64,000 nucleotides of DNA from Athripsodes cinereus (lineage: Eukaryota; Arthropoda; Insecta; Trichoptera; Leptoceridae), in contig OX388314.1 of the NCBI GenBank assembly GCA_947579605.1, positions 28,488,948 to 28,552,947 on the forward strand. The letters are read 5' to 3'. A program made the position numbers and the translations under genes. The notes beneath the pieces are model-generated. The model ran no database searches. It had not been told where the DNA came from and saw nothing but the letters and a program-made list of their open reading frames with translations. Shown here piece by piece: positions 11,336 through 22,169 of this stretch (position 1 is the first letter of the stretch; the number at the start of each line of letters is the position of its first letter).

Positions 11336-12487
11336 TTATTGTTATTTAATGCCTGGAATGCAAGCAATAAGTCCTTTTACTCTTTTCTGTAAGTTTTCAA
11401 AAATCCTGTAAGTCAGGTATCTAAGAACCATCATAAATAAGATTTTTAAAATCTCTGATCCATCAGCTATCGAGTTATACCACCCATCATGAAAACTACA
11501 TTTTTATTGACACAGAGAGGATGACCTGCGTGTTTATTACATGAATTTAGTGAACTGACTATTACACTTACGGAAGATCCCGTGGTGTTATAGATATGTA
11601 GCTTGCTATAGAGGTGGAATATTTCTTATAAAACAAAACAAACAGACACGAGAAGTAGGTACCTAAGTTGAGTAAGAATGGGAATTGATGATATCAAAAA
11701 AAACTTCTACAACCAAATGTCACGAAATATCCACAGTTAAATAAATTTGCACAATATAAAAGATATACCTATATCATAATATAACACAATATAACATCTT
11801 AATGATTTTTTTAAAGAAATTTTTTCTTTCTTTCCAAATTGTGTAATTTATTTTTAATTTAATTTAATTCAAATTTTGTGTTTTTTTTTTAAATATTGAC
11901 ATTTTTACCCATAATCAAGTTTTATTCAAGTACCTATATTTATGTAATTTCAATTTGTGTGCTTGCTAGCTGTATTTTTGTCTGTCAAATTGTTATTGTT
12001 GTTGTTTTTTTTTTGTATAACATGTAAAAGGCTCTGCCGTATAAAAATGTAAATAAATAAATAATGACATATTTCGGATTGTTTAAAAATCAAACTTTTT
12101 CTTCAATTTGAATATTTTATTACCTATTCGTATTTTAATAATTATGGATATGAATGATTTAGTCTCTATCAGATGAAGTGCGTTGTATTTACTTTTTGAT
12201 TCGGATTTGAGAGACTTCTGAACTCACTGTAGAGGTAGGATCAAATTTAATTTACAGAGATAATATTGATTAAATTGTTTATTATATTATTTAATAACGT
12301 GAATTAATTAAACAATCTTTGTTCTTATTTTAATAAAGTCAGAATATTGTAATCAAGAACCCCTTTAATACTTTAAACATAATAATAAAAATATGCAGTC
12401 TAGATTGCCTTTGTAAATCCAACCTCATTTATTTGTAATCAGTTATAATATTGCAAACATTTTGACGAAGCTTTAATCAAATCGAAT
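11336..12487. other. No gene; one LINE-like 3' tail
   Basis: Positions 12000-12062 carry CATGTAAAAGGCTCTGCCGT and end in AAATA repeats, like the 3' ends of the LINE-E pieces. Nothing else was recognised. Confidence 0.4.
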
Positions 12488-12498
12488 GAGTTAATAAT

Positions 12499-13068
12499 CA
12501 TCATCATCATCGCCGCCCTCAACGCTCCTCTCGCGAGCACAGGGCAGAAACCAGCCTCCGCCACTCAGAGCGTCTCTGCGCCAATTGCGCCACCTCTTTC
12601 CACGACATTCCTTGCGCTCTGATATCGTTGTCATAGGAACGGTGTATTGTGAAAGAGGGACGCCTGGGCCGACGGAACCCCTGCGGACGGAAGAACAGTG
12701 CTCTTTTTGGTCAAATATCATTGGGCATTCTCAAAACCTGTCCCAGCCAGGACCATCGTCTCTCCTCCAGAGGGTGATCTCCGGTCGGAATTACCAATCC
12801 GCATAGGAGCAGCTAGCGGGGCTTTCAACAACATGAACAAAACAAAGTTTGGAAGGCGTCTGGACTCAGCATCAGGACAAAATGTCGCTTGTTCAATGCG
12901 TGCATCATCCCAATCCTTCTATATGGCTGTGAGTCTTGGCACTTAACCAAGGCTCAAGAGCGGAAGATACTAAGCTTTGAAAACAAGTGTCTTAGAAGGA
13001 TTTCGGATGTCAAATGGTATGAACATGTTACAAATGATGCTGTTCGCCGGCGCATCTAGCAGAGACCT
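12499..13068. mobile_element. RTE-A LINE insertion with 5' inversion (twin priming) and 11-bp target duplication
   Basis: GAGTTAATAAT lies at 12488-12498 and again at 13069-13079. Next to the left duplicate, 12499 to about 12765 is the RTE-A 3' end on the minus strand, from an ATC-repeat tail to the RRWSWLG coding region. From about 12766 to 13068 the sequence flips to plus and encodes the part of RTE-A directly upstream: IIPILLYGCESWHLT, then FENKCLRRIS and VTNDAVRRRI. The outer edge of the inverted part is next in the element to the start of the 3' part, exactly the twin-priming arrangement. Confidence 0.88.
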
Positions 13069-13079
13069 GAGTTAATAAT

Positions 13080-13822
13080 AGAGGTATATTAAGTTATTCT
13101 CTCAGGAATCTTGTGCCATAATACAGATTTCTAATTAAAAAATATTTGTACCTCAATATATTTATAAAATATGCGTTTACCAAAGAGTATTTAGCGCAGG
13201 TACCATAGACAGTCACTTTTTTATTTAGGTATATTATGCTAATTGTGTAAATGTACTGGCCAAAATTCATTCTTGTTTTATTTGTATGTTGCGTAGCATT
13301 GCATAACTAAGCATTCAGGGAGATAGTTGAGAACCATTCACATTGACAATAGCCTCGAAAGTCGAAAGACGTCTCTCTCATATTGTATATAATCTATAGA
13401 AGAACGAAATCCTTGTTTCAATTTACATGCAATTATGGAATTTTACTTACTACTTGTGTACCAATTTTTAAAAATGACATATTTTTGACTTCCCTAAATA
13501 AACAAAAATACCAGCAAAAGTTTAATATGGTTGATATAAAGATATTGATATCTGCTTAATGTATGTATAGTTAGTTAAAGAAGGCTTCTTTATGATAGCA
13601 TTGTATTGTATTGCGATATCTTTCAGGAGAATGCTTTCAATTAATTTTAATAATTTCTGCTTACTGAAACATTCAAACAATATTCTAACAGTCAATCCTT
13701 ATTGATGATAGCATTGATGCAGAAATATAATATACATTATTTAATGATATTGGATGTCTATAATAATATAACCTTTTTTATATAACTAAATAATAAAATG
13801 AGATAAATACAAAATGCTGCTC
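13080..13822. other. AT-rich, no gene recognised
   Basis: No motif-bearing frame or bounded repeat was recognised. Confidence 0.4.
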
Positions 13823-13857
13823 CATCATGGTATATTCTACAAATGGAGTAACCAGCT
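13823..13857 (-). repeat. Family C fragment, terminal 35 bp
   Basis: CCATCATGGTATATTC and GGAGTAACCAGC match only the 3' terminus of family C. Confidence 0.5.
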
Positions 13858-13917
13858 GAGACCGTGCTCAACCCTCACGAAATTTTAACATCTAAAACAT
13901 AAAATCGACTCAAGAAA

Positions 13918-14163
13918 TTCTGATCTCAACTGTCCAACAAGATCATGCAATTTAACGCCGTGAGATTTTTTCTTTGGGGTTTTGTGAAAACTCGGGTTTA
14001 TGCGAATAAATCAGAAACAATTCCTGAACTCAAATCCGAGATCCAACGCGTCATCCGTCATCCGAGATCCAACAAGTCATGGAAAATTTATTTCAGGAAA
14101 AGAGTTATGGCCTTTTATCATAGCCATGGGGGTCATTTGACGGATATTTTATTCCATACTTAA
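13918..14163 (+). pseudogene. Tc1/mariner-superfamily transposase, C-terminal remnant
   Basis: The frame reads RSCNLTP, an in-frame TGA, then DFFLWGFVKTRVYANK, TIPELKSEIQRVI and a GGHLTDILF end. The (P)RS-DLTP-DFFLWG-K-VY pattern with TIPELK is typical of the region around the last catalytic acidic residue in IS630/Tc1/mariner-type DDE transposases from arthropods. The stop falls inside the motif, where a one-base change would explain it. No terminal inverted repeats were found, so this is an isolated fossil. Confidence 0.75.
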
Positions 14164-14645
14164 TCGGAACATGTCTTCTTTACTACCAATAAAATTATCA
14201 CAACTTTCCCATTACAAATAAGAATAATGCAATTAGTGCTTCTTAATTAATCAGTCATTTAATATTCCTTATTGATGAATGTTTACTTGACATCATTCTA
14301 TGAAGGAAGCCAACCTTCTGAGAAATTTACTCGGCAATCACCTAAGGGAGAGAGTTCTAAATTCTCTTTGAGTCTCGACGTCTCGGGTTCGTTTACAGGT
14401 CAAACAAAATAAAGTTTTGTTACTGATGATGGAACAAGTAGTTCCGAAAACTTTACATAACTAAATACAGTTTTATGAGTGGAAAATATAATGTTTCTTT
14501 TATTTTGCTTAAATTATTAACAAAATAAAGAATGACCTTTTTCAAATTTATTAACATAATATACCTACGTCCTTGTATTAAAAAGCCTTTAGAGTACAGT
14601 AACATAAAAACACAGACTTGAAACAAAACACAATGAAACTAGGTA

Positions 14646-14689
14646 TTCGAGAGTACATGCTTTCTCAATAGAAAGCATGTACTCTCGAA
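14646..14689. repeat. Perfect 20-bp inverted repeat with 4-nt loop
   Basis: Positions 14646-14665 and 14670-14689 are exact reverse complements separated by CAAT. The arms begin TTCGAGAGTACATGC. No family was recognised. Confidence 0.95.
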
Positions 14690-14710
14690 CAAACCCGCTC
14701 ACAACACATT

Positions 14711-14911
14711 TCCTTACGGTGTATCTACATACTCTGAATCTTTAAAGATATCAACTTCAACACAGTAACTATTCCCTATTACATGGAGTCGATTCATTGC
14801 TGAGTAATAACTATAGTTGGACGATGATCCCGCAGCATAATACGTACGTAGAACAATGTCTGACTTCCGGTGAAAAAATATGATTGAATTCATCGTTGCA
14901 TTTGTACGCAT
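14711..14911 (-). other. Uncharacterised open frame, possibly non-coding
   Basis: The frame from 14911 to the stop at 14711-14713 encodes 66 residues, including HRKSDIVLRTYYAAG and MNRLHVIGNSYCVEVD. It stays open upstream of the ATG for over 20 codons, and its codon composition looks less AT-biased than its surroundings. No family was recognised. Its first codons overlap a SINE-1-like match, which argues against a real start. It could be an old exon, a captured fragment or chance. Confidence 0.25.
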
Positions 14912-15165
14912 AATACAAGATTCACATTCAAATATTTTTTTGAAATAATAGTAAACACATTATATGTATACATGTAATAAACAGATTTTCTATAGTATCT
15001 ATAATACCCTCAAAATTGAGATGAGCTTGTGCTTTGAGGGATTATAGGGTTGTTTCTTTATATTAAACTAATCCGATAATTTTTTTTATATTTTGTTCAT
15101 ATTTAAATTTGGAACTATCTCGATCTATGTGAATTGTCCACATGTAGATATGTTACGAGTACATT

Positions 15166-15693
15166 ATTTAAAATATTCGCACAAAAAGTATTAATCTCAT
15201 ATCCGAGACAAATGAATTCGCAGAGAGACTCTTCAATATTTTCAAGTAGGTACATACTTATCCACAATGTACATCACTATTCATAGTTTCAATATATCTA
15301 GACATAATAATAATATGAAGGTCTATGTATGTAGATGGTTTCCTACAACATCGATTGAGGTGAGGTTAGAATCTTGACCAAGTTAAGCTTCTAACAAAAG
15401 CGCATGATATAAATGCAATTAGGTCGCTTTTAGATATTTACATATCTATAGGTGTGCCTATCTACACATAACTAGTCTTTGATAGTGGTTAAATGCGACG
15501 AATGAATTCATTACCGGATGTAATAGATTCAGATATACAGGAAATGGAAATAATTTAATTGCATTTTTGCGAACCTCAACTACTCTTTTGACACTTGAAA
15601 CACATATGAATAATATGGCGTCATTAATTATTATTTATTTAAATTTAATAACTATTTTGTTTTGTTTAATATCTTTTTGATAATTATTATTAT
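15166..15693. other. AT-rich, no gene recognised
   Basis: Nothing supported. Confidence 0.4.
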
Positions 15694-15765
15694 TATTATC
15701 ATGTTGGATGATTTATTCGGCGCCGTTTAATGGAGCATTCATCTCAAGGGCGCGGGAAACTATGT
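15694..15765 (-). repeat. CR1-F LINE 3' tail
   Basis: GGATGATTTATTCGGCGCCG, TTTAATGGA and TCTCAAGGGCGC match the complement of the CR1-F tail. Confidence 0.6.
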
Positions 15766-16774
15766 TGGAAGAGCGAAGTCTTCAGCTTGCTAAAATAGTG
15801 TTATTTTTTTATGAAGTTATTTTTTTATACTTTGTGATTTTACAAGCAAAACAAAGTTCATGATATTAAGCCGACAGGATTACGCAGAAACACGCATTAA
15901 GCTTGATAAGACAGTCAAATTAAAAGCAAAGAAGTATTATATACTCAGTTAAAAAAATGATAGTATAAAATCTTGACCCAGAAATCGAAATAAAAAAATA
16001 AGAGACAGAAAATATTTTGTGAAAGATTTTTTTTCTAAAAATGACAGTTTAGTTGTAGGTATACAAATTTTCTGACGAACTGATCGACTCTCTTATTCAG
16101 ATTATCTTTCTTATTACAGCCAAATTAGCGGTTTCGGAAGATAGTGAAAAGAGATTTACACAGTGAACGTCCGAATGTAAAACGCTCTTTCCGCGCTCAA
16201 AATTCACAGTCATATACGAAATTCATTCTGATTATATTAAGTGTCATCTTTAAATTGAAGTTTTACAATTAGCTGTCAATAACAGAAAGCTCGATAATTT
16301 TAATGAAATGTGAAATACTTGGGACTTCTATTAACATTCCAATTAGTTAGTAGGTATTCTGTGGTTCGGACAACTTCATAAAATCATAAAATTAATTAAT
16401 TAATATTGTCTTGTGATCACAAAATCAACCAAACAATAAAATTTCGTGGTTGATTAATTAATTAATTAAATTTTATTTTCGTTTAGGAAAACCATTCAAT
16501 TCAAAAATTGATTTTATTTTACTCAGATATTTTTTCTTTACTTATAAAACATAACTTTCACATTATTTTGACCAATGAAGCTTTCAATTATGATTTAAAA
16601 CAAAGTTCTTTAAAAAAGAGTAGGTTATTAAGCTGAAGTGAATTTTGATTTTTGATGAGTGGTTCCTTCCACTCCAAGGGGCTTAGATATTTATGTTTGT
16701 GTAAATTATTTCAGAATTCATAAAGCATTGGTTATCTGGAAGAAATTGCATAAAAAAAGTAAAGTTGATATTTT
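15766..16774. other. AT-rich, no gene recognised
   Basis: An ATTAATTAATTAAT inverted repeat flanks 16390-16475. No coding signal. Confidence 0.4.
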
Positions 16775-16925
16775 TCAACCAACGGTTCTTGGTGGAAGTT
16801 CATGTTGAATTTAAAGTGCTTGCTTTACGCTAGCCAGATGATGAGAGCGGAAGCTCTTGAAAGCCGGCTCGCGTCCAATAAAAGGTCACAGTGTATATAC
16901 TATAAAAGAGTGTTTAATTTATAAT
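16775..16925 (+). mobile_element. Penelope-like terminal module
   Basis: ACGGTTCTTGGTGGAAGTTC is followed by a GATGATGAGAGCGGAAGCTC hairpin-forming block, then GAAAGCCGGC and AATAAAAGGTCAC. The same modules recur in order at 46185-46395 and 47955-48140. The layout resembles the terminal repeats of Penelope-like retroelements. No reverse transcriptase is attached. Confidence 0.5.
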
Positions 16926-17204
16926 TAATTCAACATAATAAAAGTTTAAAAAATATTTAAAAAGGAAAAAAAAAATTAAAAACTATTACAGATTTTTTGC
17001 ATACATAGAATTTATGAGGAAAAAGTCAAAAAAGCTGGAGAGCAAATCAATATTAAAATTCCCTATGGAACAAAAGATGATTCCAGAGCCCTTTGTGACA
17101 GCCATCTAGAATCCTCACTCCTTTTTTTGAAAAAAAGTAATAAATACACAAGTTAATCTCTTTATGGCATAATAATCCAGACATTCAGGACATTGCGTAC
17201 TTTA

Positions 17205-17262
17205 TATAAAATTGGTTAGTTGGAAGATATTAAGCCTTTGCGATTTACTCGCCCTCTGTATT
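17205..17262 (+). repeat. LINE/SINE tail with stem (family T)
   Basis: GGTTAGTTGGAAGATAT and CGATTTACTCGCC match 41781-41832 and 50803-50850. In those copies ATCGC and GCGAT could pair. Probable 3' terminal motif of an unidentified retroposon. Confidence 0.5.
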
Positions 17263-17515
17263 GATTGCACTTAATTTAAATGCATTTTTCTTTAGAAGTG
17301 TATGTATTTTATTATCCGTAGGCCATTGGTTTGGCACATGGAATCATCAGGCAATTACATACCTACCTACATTTTTTTACAAACAATAAATTAATCATAA
17401 ATCACTACGAATACAATGAAATAAATAAATAAATTTCATTGAATCGAAGTTTTTTCGAGAGTTAAAGGCCCAAAATAACTTCTCGTCAGTGTATGTAAAA
17501 AATATATTTTTTTTT
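17263..17515. other. AT-rich spacer
   Basis: Nothing recognised. Confidence 0.4.
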
Positions 17516-17662
17516 AAAAAGACATATCTGGGTTTTGTTATAAACCTTTCACAGTAAGCTAAAAGCTTGTGTCGTGAAAGGGGAATTTGCCGGCACCTGG
17601 GATCGAACCCCGGACCCCTTGTTCACAAGGCCGAGACTCTACCCCCAGGCTACCGACGAACT
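17516..17662 (-). mobile_element. SINE-2, tRNA-derived
   Basis: The minus strand reads GTTCGTCGGTAGCCTGG at the 5' end, has a B box GGGGTTCGATCCC, then GCCGGCAAATTCCCC and CACAAGCTTTTAGC, and ends AAAACCCAGATATG. It is a second tRNA-headed SINE, distinct in body from SINE-1. Copies: 37879, 50285, 56074 and 60295. Confidence 0.85.
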
Positions 17663-18269
17663 GGTTTAATAATAATAATATTTAGAAAAATAATAAATAA
17701 GATGCTTTATCATAAAAAAAACACAATGGTTGAAATACTAATAATTAGTTGAATAAACTTGGAGGTGATTGTATCAATTACCAAACAATAATAATTAAAA
17801 TGGAAAATTTTGAATATCTACTAACAGTGTAATAATATTTTGAAGTTGAGTTTGATAAGAATAATAATTGGCATAAAGCTCATCAACTTCAAAGGATGGG
17901 AATAAACGTTTGATGTCTATAACAGAATTGATTATGTGTAAGTACATTGCGAGAAGAAAGTTATCATCTCTTCTGTATTATAACTTTGTACCTGATATAG
18001 CGCGGAGGATATACAGGTAAGCAAGTTGTGATGGCATGTCTATATTATGTCGAGAAGACCACAAGATTAATAGGCAATAAGGCCCAATGACATGAAGTTC
18101 CAGGTAGGAGGCTCAAACTAAAGTAGCGGGAGAGTGGTAGGTAGTGGTACGGCTGGAAATGCTTGTCTGCGACGTGGACCACGTGGCGAAGAAAATCAAT
18201 GAACTATTATGTGGGATTAATAATTGCTCAAATAGAAGAATATTAAGAATATAGCTACTTATATATATA
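17663..18269. other. No gene recognised
   Basis: No motif-bearing frame. A short TA dinucleotide run at 18258-18275 is probably the tail of the adjacent RTE-B copy. Confidence 0.4.
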
Positions 18270-18768
18270 TATATAATGAGTTACAATCCATTGGATTGGT
18301 CTGCAACGAGTTTGGTTTTTCTTCTCCATTCTTCCCTATTCTCAGCCAGTCTTTTCAGCTCTACGTATGAGCCACAGTTCATATCACTCTTCAGTTGGTC
18401 CATATATGCGTCTCTTGGTCGGCCTCTGCCATTTGTCCCCTCGGTCTTACCCTCCGCGATGGCTATGAGTAGTCCTGGGTGCCTGATGTTGTGGCCAATC
18501 CAGTTAGCTTGTTGTTGACTGATTCTCTTAAGGAGTTGCCTTTTTTCGCCTACCCTGGTTAATACTTCTTCGTTTTTGACGTGCTCCGACCAATGGATCT
18601 TAAGCATGCGTCTGTAGCACCACATTTCAAAGGCCACCAACCGTCCGTTTCACTCTTGCTGATGGTCCATGTCTCACAACCATAAAGCAGAATGCTCCAT
18701 ACAAAGGCTTTAGTAAGGTTCTTCCTTACGCTTAAGTCAATATTTGGGGATTCCATAGCTACTTAATT
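18270..18768 (-). pseudogene. RTE-B LINE, reverse transcriptase 3' part
   Basis: The minus strand encodes MESPNIDLSVRKNLTKAFVW, LLYGCETWTISKSE, then after a small frame break MLKIHWSEHVKNEEVLTRVG, NWIGHNIRHPGL and LVADQSNGL with a stop at 18281. It is nearly colinear with 7530-8085 and helps define that copy's frameshift. The tail is a TA repeat directly after the stop, so RTE-B, like RTE-A, has almost no 3' UTR. Confidence 0.88.
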
Positions 18769-18784
18769 AGATATATATGAAAAT

Positions 18785-18931
18785 AACACGACATCCAAAC
18801 AGTTTTGTGTGTTATTGCTGAAGTGTGCACTGTTTGGATGTAAGACTATTGGAATGTTTTTGTCGCTTACATGTTATATTTATATGTCTTTCATCTGTTG
18901 TGTACCATGTAAATGAATAAATAAATAAATA
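18785..18931 (+). repeat. LINE-like 3' tail with a 13-bp hairpin
   Basis: ACATCCAAACAGT at 18792-18804 and its exact complement at 18830-18842 can form a stem with a 25-nt loop. The region ends in repeated AAATA, like other LINE tails here. Confidence 0.5.
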
Positions 18932-18985
18932 AATGCTCCTCTCAGAAACACGAGACAGAAACAAGTCTACTCCACTCTCAGTATC
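18932..18985 (-). repeat. RTE-A 3' fragment, degenerate
   Basis: GCTCCTCTCAGAAACACG and CAGAAACAAG-CTACTCC match the RTE-A coding end on minus. Confidence 0.5.
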
Positions 18986-19344
18986 TTTTGGGAATGTTCA
19001 ATGCGTGTTCCAGTTATAAAAACATAGCTGTTTCGCCCAAGAACAGGTTTTCCACACTTTTCCATAAAGTTTCGAATATCTTGAAAAGATAAATGTTGGA
19101 TAAACATGCTGTGTAAGACATTAAACATCTTTAATTGAGTGATGAGGTAAATCACCCAACATGAATCTGATGATTTTTTTTGTTGGTACAATGAAGACAG
19201 TTTGCATGTTTACAGCCAGTATGCTGGGTAACTTAGTCGTAAAAGATATCTTGATGGTATATTAGTAGTAGAAAATAGAAGTTACTTCATGCAAAAGGTT
19301 TCTGACTCTGAACTTTCCTCTTTAACAATTCACTGTTGATATGT

Positions 19345-19440
19345 ACGATATGACAACAACAGAGCGTTTGGAATATCGTGGGAAGACGATACTCAATCGA
19401 CGCCTGGAGACGTTGTGAATGGAGGTAGTTGATGTCTACA
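19345..19440 (+). repeat. RTE-A 3' fragment, degenerate
   Basis: ATGACAACAACAGAGCG, ATATCGTGGGAAGA and GAATGGAGGTAGTTG follow the RTE-A coding end on plus with many changes. Confidence 0.5.
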
Positions 19441-19541
19441 TAAGATATTATCTTGTGATTCCGGCAAATATTCGAAGGAATTTGTTTACGTAATATATCT
19501 AAACCTCAATAAATGTTGTAGAAATGAATATAGACTGTTAA

Positions 19542-20319
19542 CTCTTTAACTACCAAATGAAAATGGAGAAGTGTGGAATTTTTATTTGAATGTGTCTAGA
19601 TTAGCTGGAAAATATTGCCTCCAGGAAATAAGCTCGCCAATTGCTCATGATTTTTTTTTCTGATCAGTAAAATGTTCTTATTATTATTATTACTACTTCA
19701 GGGTGATTTTTGGTCAAATGCATTCCTTAATACTAAGATTTCGTAAGTGTTTGTATGAGAATATCGGCACGTTTTTTCAATTATTATCTAAACAAAAATC
19801 ATGAAGGTGGAGATTTCTGGTTGTTAATAAATGCAAGTTTGAAAATAAATAACCCGGATATTAGTGACTCAAAGAGAAAAAAACTTATTTATTTATTTAT
19901 TAACATATCCACGGCGTGAGCTTCTTACATCTTTAAAAAAAAACACAAAAAATATAGCAAGTGAAGAACAAAAAAACTGTCGAAGAACAAAACACAAATG
20001 GTCATTAATTCATAATATCAAAAACTTTAGTCAAATCACAAAATATTGGAGTGTCAGTATAGAATGTCAACGAAATGTTACGCAATATGTCAAGAATAAA
20101 AATAAAAATTGTAATAAAGTTAGGAGGTGTCAAGTAGATAGAAGGAAGAAGAAGAAAAATCTATGAGAAATGGTACAAATAATTTAAATGTTATAAGAAC
20201 CATACAAAACCAACCTTTCTTAATAATAATTTAACAATAAAATCATAAAAAATAGCTTTGTTAATTAAAATAAATAAAATAGTTTATATCTCAATACAAG
20301 CACAGTGGTAAGGAGAGGG
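19542..20319. mobile_element. Candidate piggyBac-type MITE
   Basis: TTAA flanks both sides (19538-19541 and 20320-20323). The ends read CTCTTTAACTACCA and, on the other strand, CCCTCTCCTTACCA. They are imperfect but share the CYCTYT...TACCA pattern common in TTAA-targeting MITEs. The body contains a later LINE-E insertion and no transposase. TTAA is frequent in AT-rich DNA, so this is moderate evidence only. Confidence 0.4.
19885..20165 (-). repeat. LINE-E 3' UTR copy
   Basis: Nearly colinear with 24842-25150: shared blocks include CACGGCGTGAGC, AAATATTGGAGTGTCAGTAT, AGAATGTCAA-GAAATGTT and GTCAAGTAGATAGA. The minus-strand 3' end is an AAATA repeat. The plus-strand piece at 46020-46165 is the same family. 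No coding part is present. Confidence 0.75.
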
Positions 20320-20323
20320 TTAA

Positions 20324-20999
20324 GAGAGACTGTGAATATTATTATTGGAGACCTTCTCACAAACTAAGGAAATGAAGGAAATAAGCGATATTATCTCTGG
20401 AAATGTAATGATCGAATTGAATCAGATAAGATAATAATATAATGTTGATTAAAATTTAATTGTTATTAGATACAATCTATAATGTAATCGTATTCAATTT
20501 CATACCTAGGGAATTTGAAATAAAATCAATTTCGTGTTCTGAGTTTATCAATTCAAGGGCACAAACTACTTCATTTCAAAGGTATTATTTAACCAGGTAA
20601 CAATCCAGGAAATAAGCAAGCCTATTGTGAGTAACTTTTAGAATATGTATAGTACCCATCTACTTAACTTTTCATTATTTCATACTAATCTAGCGATATT
20701 TTCAGCAAAGTTATGTGATAATAAATTCAGTAAAGGTTTGCAATGTCAAATAGTAAGAAAAGAGGAAATCGTATTTTAGACTTCCCATCACATAGAAACT
20801 TAATAATCTACAATAGATTGTTCCGTTCCGTTAGCTTATAATTGTGATGTGTAAAAATAATAAATAAATAAATGAAATATTTGAAGTAATACACCGTCTT
20901 TATTTTTGGAGAAAAATAAAAAAAAAAAAACTTTCTTTATTTCAAAAGCTTTGTTATTTCAAGACATTATTTTGCGAGAACATGAATTAGTAGGTAGGT
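20324..20999. other. AT-rich, no gene recognised
   Basis: An AAATA run near 20865 may be a remnant LINE tail. No coding signal. Confidence 0.4.
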
Positions 21000-21305
21000 A
21001 TATTAGAAAACTGGAGAAAGGATTGAGAGACCGATTCTGTTTCGGGATCTTCACGGATAATCTTACTAACTCACTGTTGGCCTTCTTCTCTCCACTTCTG
21101 GATATAGACCTCCAAAAAATCTTTCCATTCTTCTCGATCTCGAGCAACACGAACCCACGCCTTTCTAATCACCTGGACAATATCTTCAGTTCATTTTTTC
21201 TGGGTTCTTTCCACAAATCTTTGAACTTCTACGGTCTTCATTTAAAAATTAAAGAAGTCACCTGTTATTCTCTCACATTGCTACATGACCGACCCATTGC
21301 TATTT
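21000..21305 (-). pseudogene. RTE-G LINE, C-terminal coding remnant
   Basis: On minus the sequence aligns with 43715-44010. Conserved nucleotide blocks TCGAGATCG and CCAGAAGTGGAGAGAAG correspond to VARDRE-WK and a Q-W end. The frame is broken in several places. Confidence 0.65.
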
Positions 21306-21524
21306 CACAGTAGATGATCTCGAGAAAAAAAAATACCATATAACACAATATTTCTCACAAATGCCAGATAAAGGAACACAAATTTTAAAATTCCCAGTGT
21401 TCTATTCAACCAACAAAATAATATTGGTTAGTATGTTCCTTTCTTTAGTTATAAGTGACTCTTACTCTGAAGATACCGCCAGGTGAAAGCGTTCATTAAT
21501 CATTATTAGTATTTTATTATCATC
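21306..21524. other. AT-rich spacer
   Basis: Nothing recognised. Confidence 0.4.
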
Positions 21525-21665
21525 ATTATCGCCCTCAACGCTTCTCTCGGGAGCACAGGGCAGAAACCAGTCTTCACTGCATTCAGACTGTCTCTGTGCC
21601 AATCGCGTCACCTCTTCCCTCGTCATTCCTTGCGCTCTGATGTAGTTGTAATAGGAACGGTTTAG
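21525..21665 (-). pseudogene. RTE-A LINE, 3' end fragment
   Basis: ATC-rich tail then CGCCCTCAACGC, TCTCGGGAGCACAGGGCAG and ATTCCTTGCGCTCTGATG on the complement of the RTE-A coding end. Confidence 0.75.
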
Positions 21666-22169
21666 TCATTGATAATATTGATTTAATATAAAATCATTTG
21701 TAAAAAGTAATATATAAATTTAATGTTATAAAATATTTTGATCGCAATTTCAAAAAACTCCAGTTTCTGTATAAATCAATACAAATGACATATAAAAAGG
21801 TTAACCACATCTCACAATAACAACTATATAAACACACAGTAATAAATAATGTTGCTTTCTTAAAAGGAAACTTCAGAGACAGAAAATAATAAGTCTAATA
21901 CAATTTATCGATTCTCAGCTGCTTCACCATTTCATTGTTGTCTGGAGTAAAAAATATATTTCTTCTCAAGCAGAAAAGGCAATCAATATGATGAGATAAA
22001 TAAATAATAAGTATTATGGCTTTGACATTGAATTTTATTTCTTCAGGTTCGTTAAATAAAATAAAAAGAAAACAAAATTCTTTGGTGTTTAGGTAGTAGA
22101 ATTCCATGTTTTCTTCTACCATATTGAATTTAAATTGAAAAATACATCTTTCGTATTCCAAGGACATTA
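21666..22169. other. AT-rich, no gene recognised
   Basis: An open minus frame at 21895-22173 lacks any recognisable motif. Confidence 0.4.

Larger units (their letters stand above)
14510..15165 (+). repeat. Scattered SINE-1 pieces around unexplained sequence
   Basis: Three short SINE-1 matches lie in order: AAGAATGACCTTTTTCAAAT near 14530, CATAATACAAGATTCA near 14912, and CTCGATCTATGTGAATTGTC near 15120. The sequences between them are not SINE-1. One reading is an old copy split by later insertions. The middle of the SINE is missing, so chance matches cannot be excluded. Confidence 0.4.

Noticed and set aside
16850..16880. Active hammerhead ribozyme
   Set aside because: The CTGATGA-like string is out of register with the GAGC/GCTC stem and GAAA by one or two bases, and the 16850 copy has A in place of the required C. 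At best it is a decayed relative.
19864..20166. 100-residue Lys-rich protein
   Set aside because: Lies over a LINE-E 3' UTR read backwards; composition reflects A-rich sequence.
20906..21313. 135-residue plus-strand protein
   Set aside because: Antisense of an RTE-G remnant; the sense strand carries the RTE C-terminal pattern.
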